Source: Corythucha ciliata (Eukaryota > Arthropoda > Insecta > Hemiptera > Tingidae). From it: 64,000 nucleotides of DNA. This document shows, in pieces, positions 54,429-64,000 of the stretch. The notes below the pieces were generated by a model, which was given only the letters and a program-made list of their open reading frames with translations, ran no database searches and was not told the DNA's origin. Made by a program: the position numbers and the translations under genes. The first letter of the stretch is position 1. The number at the start of each line of letters is the position of its first letter. The stretch lies in contig CM075937.1 in the NCBI GenBank assembly GCA_038030265.1, forward strand, positions 38,358,198 through 38,422,197, read 5' to 3'.

Positions 54429-57400
54429 TTCTCTCGGCCGATTTAGTAGTTTTTTTCTCTTTATTTTAGCCGCAAAATTCCCCAAGAAAATTAGCGCTTC
54501 TTATCAATCTTGGCCCAAAAGTTGCATCTAGGAACCTCAAACATTATGCTCGCGAAATCGTATTTTTTAAAGAGCCGAACCAGCAAAATCAGTTTCGAGA
54601 AGAGCAAACCCCGCAAAATTGGTCTTTCTGAGAACTGAATCTATAGATGAAATATTTTATTAAAAGTCAAACCAACGAGGACTTGGTTTTGAAATAGGCA
54701 ACTCCGGGTTTGGTTTTGAAAGATGAAAAAATCGCAAAATTCCGGCTCTTGAAAGATCCAAACACGCGAAATTTGGTTTTTGCATGTGCGAAACATCCGC
54801 TTTGGAATACTGAGGAAAAACCCCGATGTTAGCTATTGAGACAGCCAAATTGTTGACATTTTGTTTTACAGAAAACTAAATCCGCGAATTTAGATTCAAA
54901 GAAAGGAAAAAACCCGCACAATTAATTTTTCTGATAGACAAATCCGTGAAATTTGACTTTAATGAGAGCCAAAACATGCGAAATTTGGCTTTTGAAAAGT
55001 TACTAACTCGCGAAAGTGGTTTTTGTAAGATTGAAACTAGCGAAAATGTGTTTTATAAATGTGAGCCCCCCCCCCCCTATATTGGATATTTATATGACTG
55101 GAACAGATCCGCAAGGATTCATATCTCTGCTCGCGCAATTCCGGAGGGGAGGGGGGCTGAAGGTTGAGCTAGCCCCGCACAATTTGTTTTAAATGAGCCA
55201 ACCCCGCAAAATGGTGTTCGAACGAATCAAATCTGCGAAATTAAATTTTTGAAGGAGTCGGTAACGCCTCTCCGGGTGGCCCAAACCCGTGAAATTGTGA
55301 GCTCTTTCATCAATGTTTGTGGCTTTCTCGTCCCCAGGAACCCCGAGTTTTCTCATTTGTAGCCGCGTAAGGACTTAAAGAAACTGGGGGTCTCACGCTA
55401 TTATTCAATCTTAGCCGTGAAAGTCCCTCTAAAAACCGCGAATTAGCGTTTTCCCCCTTGATTTTGGCCTAAAACCCCGCTTTCATCGCTTTTTCTCAGT
55501 TATATCAGCTAGTGAGCAGGTGCTCTCAATTTGTGCCGTGGACTTGACCCAGGAACTGCGCATTGGCGCGCTTTCTCAAGTAAAGGACTATAATACATTA
55601 GCGGGCGGGGGGGGGGGGATTAGCGGGCGACTTTGCCTTAGAATTTTTTGGTAATTTCTCATATTGCTCGAATGATCGCTTTTTCTTAATTTCAGCCGCT
55701 TGTCCCAGTAGCCGCGTGTCCACTAGCGCACGCGCATTCTAAATTTAAGCCCCGCGCGGACGTAAAAAACACCCGCAGATTAGAGCTTTTTCTCAATTTT
55801 GGCACGCAAGTTACCACTGTGAAACCGCAAATTGTCGCTTTATCTCATTTTTAACCGCGCGCGAGTGATAACTTTTTTCTCAATTTTACCTGCAAAGTGG
55901 CTCAGTGGATATGGGCTGGCTCGTAGGTCGGAAATTTCAAGTTCCGCCCGGTTCATAAGGCTGATTATATGTGGAGGGGATGTTCGCTTGTGACCAGCAT
56001 GCAAATATTTGAAATTAAATCGCCATTTTGTGAACGAATATAGTCAGTTTATGTGGACAAAATTAGGTTTTCTGCGAGCCTTAAATCATGAAAATTTGGT
56101 CAGCCATATATCTGGATAGAGCCAAACTGGTGAAATCAAGCTTTAGAAAAATCCAGACACGAAACTTTCGGTTTTAGTGTGAGCTGAATGCCGGAAATTG
56201 ATATTTTATGTTAGGCAACCCTCCGAAAGTGGCCAAGGAGATTACCACAGAGCCAAAATCGCAAAATTTGGCTATCGAAAGTGCCAAACACGCGAAATGG
56301 ATTATTCTGAGAGCCAAAGCCGTAAAATACGATTTTAATGAGAGTCAAATCCTGGAAATTGCTTTTGTAAGTCGATTCCTACCCTTTCCTCATCAAGGCG
56401 AACTTTGGCTTTTGAGATAGCCAAAGGTGAAAATTTGTGATATTTGTATAAGCGAGACCCCCCAAAAAAGGTATTTTGAATGAAAAGAACCCGAAAATGG
56501 CTGTTGAGACAGCGAAATTCGTACGCCACGGAGCCCGAGGACGCCCGACTGCCACGTCTCATCTCGTCTTGGAAACACCCATCACTTTACCTCCTTGGCG
56601 TACAATATACTATTTTCAACGAGTCAAAGCGCATCGCCTTTGAATTTGAAGCAGCGAATTAATTAACAAATTTGTTTTTTGGGGAAGTGAACCCTGCGAA
56701 TTTTGTTTGCAATGAACCAATCCACCGAAATTTACAGCGATTTCCATTCAACACACTCAACGTTTCAATTCAGAGAGAACGGGTGGGAAAACTTGTACCA
56801 CGCGAGTGTATTGCATTGAATGGAAAACGCCAATGGTTTTTTTCCCGAGGGCATTCGAACGAGTCAAATCCACGAAATTGCATTTTGAAGGAGCTGAACT
56901 TGGTCTGGTTGAAATTGGGTTTACGAGTAAACCCCAGATTTTTTGGTGGACCAAACCCGCAAATTGGTTGTGAATGGGCCAACAATCTTCAAAATGAGCC
57001 AAAGAGTCGGACCCCGTTTTTGAAAATGAGCCGTAATCCCGCTCATTTGCCGCGAATTAACGCTTTTCCTTAATCATCCGCAAATTTAGCGCATTTTCCT
57101 CATTTAGCCGTGGATTAGCGATTTTGTTCACTTTCAGCCTTCAGAAGCCGCGAATTAGCGTTTTTTCCACATTTCAGCGCTTCTTCTCAACTTTAACGGC
57201 GAATTAGCGATTTTCCCCCATATCTGGGAATTAGGGATTTTCTCCACTTCAGCCGTGAATTCGTGGTTTTAGCCGCTAATGAGCGATTTTCCTCAATTTT
57301 ATCCGTGAATTAGCACTTTTTTTTATAAATTTTTCCCGCGAATTAGCGATTTTTTCGCTATTTGCCATGAATAAGCGCTTTTCCTCAGACTGAGCCACGA

Positions 57401-57560
57401 ACTTGCTCTCTGAATAAGCCGAGACTTTATGTTTTCGGATTTAGCACTTTTCGGCGATTTAGCACTTTGTTTTCTCACTTCTGTCCGAGAATCAGAGATT
57501 TTTCTCAATAATTTCAACAGTGAATTAGCCATTTATCTCAACTTCAGCATTTTCAACCCC
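54429..57560. repeat. Alternating family A (forward) and family B (reverse) arrays
   Basis: B-reverse at 54430-54530, 55360-55890 and 57030-57560. A-forward at 54540-55300 and 56040-57020. The relative orientation of A and B is constant across all junctions. Typical units: cgcgaaatttggtttttgca (A) and ccgcgaattagcgttttttc (B). A candidate SINE head sits at 55894. Confidence 0.75.
55894..55966 (+). repeat. tRNA-like SINE head (candidate)
   Basis: gtggctcagtggatatgggc fits an A box (TGGCTCAGTGG) and the tRNA D-arm; ggaaatttcaagttccgccc fits a diverged B box about 30 bp later. The body continues into tgtggaggggatgttcgctt without a visible tail. No full cloverleaf was drawn, so a chance match is possible. 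Confidence 0.45.
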
Positions 57561-60240
57561 AAATTAGCGTAAATGAAAACGAATAAAACGCTGTGGATTT
57601 TATCAAATTAGACATATTATGTACCCTCGATAAAAACCTCGTTTAAGATCAGGCAGGCTTATAGTTTAAGATATGCGTATTAACGCTGAGACCATTACGA
57701 CAGGGCGCAGTCCACTATATTCATTATAAATATCAATATTCGCCTTTGTTAAAGACCCGTTGCTTAATCGTCATTCTATGCAGGTGAAGCAAAATTATAA
57801 GTAGTTGTAGGGAGCGGGGGGGGGGCAAAAAGTATGCAAAATCGAGGCTTTTCCCCTTCTCCAGGCATATTTATTCAGTGCAACCTTGTGACCTTGTCAG
57901 TGTGTCTTTGAGCCCCTGGGAGGATTTTAAATTGGAATGAAAACCGGGCAGGTAGATGAGAGAGAGAAAAAAAAGAGTAAGGTAGTTAACCAAGGGAGGA
58001 TCGAAAGTTGCGCGAAATAGCCCCCTGCCAACACCACCGATGTACAGCTACGGATATTGAGCGTGAGGGGTGGTCGAGAAGGCGAGGATGACGAGGAGGT
58101 GGAAGAGAAAAGTGAGTCCACGTGCGGGGTGCACAACCCGGCAAAAGGACCTTGGCACGCCAAGGCCTTTTGGCAGGGCCCAGCGGAGAGTTGAAATCCG
58201 ACGGACAAAGAGGTGGAGGAGGAGTTTTTCGGTAGCTTAGCTACACGTTACGGGGATGACGACGATGTGAAGATGTGATGTGAAGGTGAAAAGGAACAGC
58301 GAACTGTGAGGTAGCTGGTTAAATATGTGTCTATGAGGGGAGGGGGTTCGAGATTTAAGCGAGTTAAATGGGAATTAAACGTTGAGGGGGGAAAACCCCG
58401 GAAATTTAGCAATTTTGAAGAAATTGTGATAGACGCCCAGGAGGTGAAACACGTTTTTTTTTTATAAATCAATTAATTCTAAATTTTATAATTTCGCAAG
58501 AACTCTAAAGTACACTTTTTGATTATCTTCAGTTGTTTGCGTTTACTGTCGCGAAATGAACGTCGTTGTCAGAGATAGCGAAAAAAAAACTAACAGGGAC
58601 CAAATGTCATACTGTTTGTGAGAGAGAGCATGAGTAAGGGGGGGGGAGCGGCCGAGCGATTAAAACAAATCGAAAATTACGATCCCCTTTTGCCGGGAAT
58701 AAACATTTTCTTTGCCAAATACAGCAGAACCACGCGTGATCGAGCTTTTTATCAACGAAAAATAGCAGCCGCCCTACATCACCGTACCAAAAATAAATGA
58801 ATTGATACTGGGAATCGTTTGTAGAGTCATTTTTTAAAAGAGAGTGTGGGGATGATGGGAGGACTATTCAAAATGCCGGTACTTTGATTTAATGAAAATA
58901 ACAATAAATTGAGCTTTATCTCGCCAAATAACGTGAAGGCGTTTGTTCGTAAATTTAAACTTACTTTTAGCATAATTTTTTTCTGAGCCCAATTTCACGA
59001 AAACCCCGCGGAAAACCACACACGCGCTTTTTTTAGATGCATTTAAGGAAATAGTTCCGTCCTCGTTCTACATCGACACTATAGCACCCACAACCACATG
59101 CCTCGCTCTCTGTGCCACAATTGACTGGCACGAGTCACACAAGAGAGAAGGGAAAAAAGAAAACAAGAAAAAGAAGAAAAAAGGTTACCAGACGAGGGAG
59201 AGCCAGCGAGGAAAAACTATTGAGAAATGACTTGTCTATGAGTTTCGTTTCTACAAAAATGATAACATACCCCCACCAGGATCGCTATGACCCTGTTCTC
59301 ATTATCTCTGTCTGTGTCTGGTTTGTCTGTGAAGCTCGCCCCACTCTGTTTCTTCCTCATTACAAAAAAAAAACTCAACTCACTATAAGCCATTGTTTAC
59401 AAATTCTAAATACCTCAAAAAGGTTTCATGAGTCAGACGGGGAGGGTGGGGCGTCGCGTCGCGATATTTATTTTTTGTCGAGACCAAGTTCCCAGACTAT
59501 GTTCATTTCACTCACTCAATAAACAAATAACAACAACAAGACAGGATGGATGATTCCCAAAAACGAAAATATATGAAGATTGGAGGGGCAGGGGGTTATA
59601 AAACATTCTCCCCCTCTTCAACCATCCATCAAGGTATAGAAGAAGAATCGAGGGTCGAGGACACGAAATGAGTTGATTGCCCCACTTAATCCATCGCGTT
59701 GTCCAATTCCTTTTCCGTCTCCATAAAAAAGTTAAAATTATCCTTTTTCCAGACCCTTTTTCCTTTCATCTATAAAGAAAAAAGGTACATTTCAACACTT
59801 TTCTCCTCCATCTGCTGCTTCTCCTTCGCTCGCTTTTTTTTTTTGAAAAATCTGTTTACATTCTTGAGCCTTTCTATAGACTAAACATCTTCGCCCTAGA
59901 GCACCCCCACCCCCTCACCACTCAACGCCACCCACTTAACCTCACAATTCAACCACAATCTAGGAGACTCTTTTTAAAGGGTTCTGTTTCAAATTGTAAT
60001 CGTTAAAAGAATCCCGGAAGATATATATATATACATTGCGAAGAAAATATGAAGAAGTTTGAAACCAGTGCGGCGGTGGAAAACCGTCGGCATTGCGGTG
60101 AAGCGAGAGTCTGAGCAGAGATTCAGCTTGTATACCCCCTCCCCCCCAACCACCATCATTGGCGCACTCATTTCGTAGTTTGAGTCAATTAAATGGGCGC
60201 ATAATTCTCAAAGTATGGACGATGGGCACAGTCGTTTGAA
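57561..60240. other. No gene seen; unique sequence
   Basis: Contains a short inverted pair aaaaggaccttggcacgcc / aaggccttttggcag (58142-58176), an atatatatatatat run at 60021 and purine-rich stretches. A moderately GC-rich patch at 58010-58220 shows no recognised coding potential. Confidence 0.4.
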
Positions 60241-60790
60241 CGAGTCAACTGAATGGAGTACCATATTTTTTTTTTTTTTTAGACGACGCGCCGAAATTGG
60301 TTTTTTGGGGTGCTCGCAGAATTCTGTGAAATGTTGTTGCTAAAAATGCTCAAACCCCTCAAATTGTTCTTTCTTTCTTTTGTTTCGTTTTAAACTGGTC
60401 AACAGCGCGAAATTGTTTCCATAGCAGCATAAAATCGTGGCGAAATTTATTGGGGGGGGGGGGCTAAACTGGTTTTTAATAAGCTAACTCCGCGAAATTC
60501 TATTTTTGATTATACCTGATACACCAAAATGGGGGATTCGAGTGCTCCAAACAGACGAATTATTTGGGGTGGGGGGTATAAGTCAATCCCACAATTTTGG
60601 TTTCGAATGGAACAAGAACAACACCGCGAAATTTGGTTTTTGTTGTAGCGAAAGCCATAAAGTTGTTCTTTCGAGTCAAACCAGACTCGCAAACGGGCCA
60701 ACTCTACAACATTTCTATTTTAATGAGGACCAACCGTGCGAAATTTTGAGTTTAAAAATTGTGCCAACACGCTGGAAGTTGTTTTTTGTG

Positions 60791-60828
<38 letters not shown>

Positions 60829-60925
60829 CTTTCAGGGAGTCAACCCCGCAAAAATTGGTTTCTGATAGCCAGATTGACAAAATTTGATCTCAGAAAGAGC
60901 CGAACAGGCAAATTCATGGGCGTAG
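60241..60925 (+). repeat. Family A minisatellite, forward
   Basis: Units such as cgcgaaattctatttttgat, interrupted by a T tract at 60797-60828. Confidence 0.7.
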
Positions 60926-61870
60926 CCAGCATATGATCTAGGGGTGAGAACATAGTCAGTATGATATTTCCAGGACGAATCGTCAATTTTGTCATTTTAG
61001 GGTCCCGATGGTCAGTTATGCCATTTTTAGACCGGGAATTGCAAATTTAGCCACGTCCCAGGTGCGATTGATCAGTTTGGCCATTTTCAGTCGTCTATTT
61101 GTGTGTTATCATGGCGCAAATTGTCAGTTTATAATTTATTTTTTTTGAGCACATTTCTGGCTCAAAACTGATGGCAGTCAGTTTTGCCGATTTTATGGGA
61201 CGAGTACCCAGTTCGGATATTTATAGGGCGCCAATGTTAAGTAATTTTTGTCTTTTGTAGGACGTGAGTGAATAGTCAAGCCAAGGCAATAAAGGTTTGT
61301 TTGGGCATTTTCTGCGTTCGAATGGTCTATTTTACCATTTTTGGAGCAGGCATTACCTGCGCAGGCATTTTTCAGGGTCAGTTTTGGCATATTTTGAGCG
61401 GGAATGACCAGTTTGGCGAGAATAATCAGTTTTGCCATTTCAGGGCGCAAATGGTCGAGCCAAGGCGTGGACGGTCAGTTTGGATGCAATTCGCAAGGCA
61501 AGAATCATCTGTTTATTAGGCCTTTTCTGGGCGCCCATAGTCAGTTTGTAGGGCGCAAATGTTCGTCGAACCAATGCGCGAATTGTCAGTTTGGTCATTT
61601 TTAGCACGCGAATGGTTGATTTAGCCATTTTCATGGCGGAATCACGATCTATCAGGAATTTTCAGGGCAGCACGAATCGTTGGTTTAGCCATTTCCGAGC
61701 CACGTGAAGTCAGTTCAACTATTTTTAGGGCACACATAGTCAGTTTAGCTATTTTCATGACGCGAATCGTCAGTTTTGCCATTTTAGGGCGGGATTATGG
61801 TTTAGCCTAGCACTTTTCATGGTGGGAATAGCTAATTTAGTTATTTTTAGGCACCGAAGACTGTCATACA
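60926..61870 (-). repeat. Family C minisatellite, reverse orientation
   Basis: Units gcgaatggtcagtttagcca plus tttttagggcg, about 31-32 bp, the reverse complement of 36500-38680. It starts with a cap-like atgggcgtagccagc. Confidence 0.8.
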
Positions 61871-62150
61871 ATTGTTAGTTGAGCGAAGCACCCAATTTCT
61901 CAAGCGCCCCCTCCCTCCTGCGAGCGAATCCTCAATCCCCTCCTGGTCAGTGGTATAAATACCATTGATGCCATGTGTAGTTACTTAGCGGGGCTAGATA
62001 TCGAGTTTTTATGGCCAAACAAATCCGTTTTTTTGTTTGTTTGTTTGTTTTCGTTTTTTACTTTTTATAGTTATTATTTATTTTATTGATGTTTTTTCAT
62101 TTATTTATTTTGTTATTTCTTAACTATCTTAACTTACGGTGGGATGAAGT
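61871..62150. other. No gene seen
   Basis: AT-rich spacer with tttgtttgtttgttt at about 62032-62050. Confidence 0.35.
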
Positions 62151-63500
62151 ACTCTGGGAGATCCAAAAGCCAATTTCGTGGGTCTAGCTTATTTGGAAAT
62201 GAGATTTCGTAGAGTGGGCTCAGTCAAAACAGATTTCGTGGGTCTGGCTCCAGAAAAAAAACAAGAAAAAACAAAAAAGAAACAGAAAAACTCCACGGGG
62301 CAGGCATAATTAAAATCCAATTTATGGTCAAGAATTCGTGGCAGCTAGGTTATTTTCGCTGCTTGAAAATCAGACAATTCTAAGGTAGAGACATCTGTTT
62401 TTTAGTCCTGGAAACAATTTCGAGCAATTTTGTGGAGTTTCACTCGATCCGAAATTTCGAATTTTAACAATTTCATGGATTTAGCACACTCGAAAAGCCA
62501 ACAATTGAAAGCGTCTTCGATAATGAAATTTCGTAGGTCTGGTGGCTTCTAGAAAAAACGTAATTTTTTGGCTGGCTATAGAAATAACAACAATTTCGTT
62601 GGGTTTGGGTACACGAACAACAAAATTTAGCGCTGTTGACCCGTTCAAAATGATTTTTGTTTTCGGGGTTGGCTCTTCCGAATAATGAAATCCGTCGGGT
62701 TAGATCATTCAAATAACTAATTTCGCACTACTGGACTATAAAAACAGTATTTCGCGAATCTCAGAAGCGAATTTCGTGGGTTTGGGTCGTTCAAAAAAGC
62801 AATTTCGTCGGGTTCGGCTCTTTCAAAGTTCAAATTTCGCGGATTTTACAGAACAGAATACCGTAGTTTTGGCTAATTTAAGAACCAATTTCACCTCTTG
62901 CTGAAAAAAAAAAATCTCTGGATTGGCTCTCTGTAAAACCAAGAACCAGTTTCGCGTAAATGGCCTGCCAAAAACCAATTTCACAGTATTGGATTCTTTC
63001 AAAACCAAAATTTCGCAGTGTTGACCCACTGAAATACAAATTTCCCGCGATCGCCTCACTTGTAAATCTAATTTTTACAGGTTTAGCACACTCTAAAAGC
63101 CAATTTCGCGGGCACCAGCTACTGGAGATGGCTCATTCAAAGCCAATTTCCCAGTGTAGACACCCCATAGGGATCGGACACGGGAACATTGCCATGGAAA
63201 TCCCGCCCCCGCCGGTCTATTAAAGCATATATGGCATCCAAGAATCTACCAATCGTGTTCGAGAAAACTTGGATGTGAAACAAAAGGTGTCCGTGCCCTA
63301 TAACATAATTCGCGGTGTTTACCCGTTCAATAAAAGGAAAAATTCACTTGTTGGGCACATTCGAAGTACAAATATTTCACGGATTTGGCACGGACGGAAC
63401 CCTTTTTCAAGGTTTTGGCTAATTCAATAACCAAGTTTCTCATCAGCCACCTTATTAAGGAGGTTGGGCAGCCCTACTTCTGGCCAGATGCGGATTTAAA
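62151..63500 (-). repeat. Family A minisatellite, reverse orientation
   Basis: Units such as caatttcgtgggtttgggtc and caatttcgcgggcaccagct at about 31 bp. A non-repeat insertion lies at 63150-63300. Confidence 0.75.
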
Positions 63501-63579
63501 ATTTGCCCAAGGGAGAGGCTTGAGAAAAAAATCATGTGCGCAAAAATTATTTGTGTTAGGCGTTGTAAAAATAGCTCAA

Positions 63580-64000
63580 CTGTAGCTATTCCCACCATGA
63601 AAACGACTGAACTGACAATATTTGCGGCCCAAAAAGGCAAAACTGACGATCCGGGCCTCAAAAATGGCTAAATGGACCATTCACGCGCCGAAAATGGCCA
63701 TACTGACTATTCGCGCAGTCGGCTTGACGGACTGTTGAAGCCCAACAAACGGCTAAACAAAGTATTTTCGCACCCTAAAATTGCTAAACTGACTATTTGC
63801 GCACTGAAAATTGCAAAACTGGCCACACCAACTCTAAAAAAATGGACGAGATGTGACTCAACTGCGTACGCTAAAAATGGCTAAACTGGTGTGATTCGCG
63901 CCTTGAAAATGCCTAAGCAGACGATTCCTGCGCTTAAAATGGCAACATTGGCAAAATTGCATTCACGTTAATGGCCAGTGACCATTCGCACCTATAGGCT
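63580..64000 (+). repeat. Family C minisatellite, forward, running off the window
   Basis: Units gaccattcacgcgccgaaaa and tggctaaactg at about 32 bp. It follows reverse family A, as at 36380/36500. Confidence 0.75.

Overview
The window is animal nuclear DNA, AT-rich and crowded with repeats. No bacterial gene, operon or rRNA is visible. GT-AG introns of 60-320 bp, SINE-like tRNA heads, THAP/Harbinger, piggyBac, Penelope-like and Jockey-like remnants and minisatellites with units of about 31 bp point to a metazoan, probably an arthropod. I cannot name the species.

Host gene. The only convincing cellular gene is on the minus strand at 22271-23100. It is the 3' part of a homologue of LDLRAD4/PMEPA1 (TMEPAI), the membrane-anchored inhibitors of TGF-beta/Smad signalling, and it keeps the PPNR Smad-interaction motif. 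The AT-rich stretch at 19830-22270 would be its 3' UTR or downstream flank. Everything from 23.1 kb to the right edge would then be its upstream introns, which would make it a repeat-loaded giant intron. The exons for the LDL-receptor class A and membrane parts were not found here.

1.7-14.3 kb is a nest of transposons. A decayed two-gene element holds a THAP-DDE (Harbinger/ISL2EU type) transposase gene facing a SWIM-YqaJ nuclease gene. A second, internally deleted relative keeps only the 5' ends of both genes between 90-bp inverted repeats. Non-autonomous elements with GGGGAACTTGCA ends and AT target duplications lie within and around this cluster, with stacked hairpin elements, a 112-171 bp minisatellite and the tail of a Penelope-like retroelement beside a hammerhead-ribozyme-like motif.

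14.4-23 kb holds a hairpin element, a GC-rich island of unknown origin, and a degenerate piggyBac element, followed by the host gene.

23.1-64 kb is built mainly from three minisatellite families, each with a period of about 31-32 bp, present in both orientations. Family A has a cgaaattggttttt core. Family B has ttcgcggctaaaattgag. Family C has cgccctaaaaatggctaaa. Smaller arrays (D, E, F) also occur. Set into these are a 172-bp hairpin with a second hammerhead-like core, a Jockey-type RNase H tail, several MITEs with clear inverted ends, two tRNA-like SINE heads, and unique, low-complexity intervals with many G or C homopolymers of 9 or more bases.
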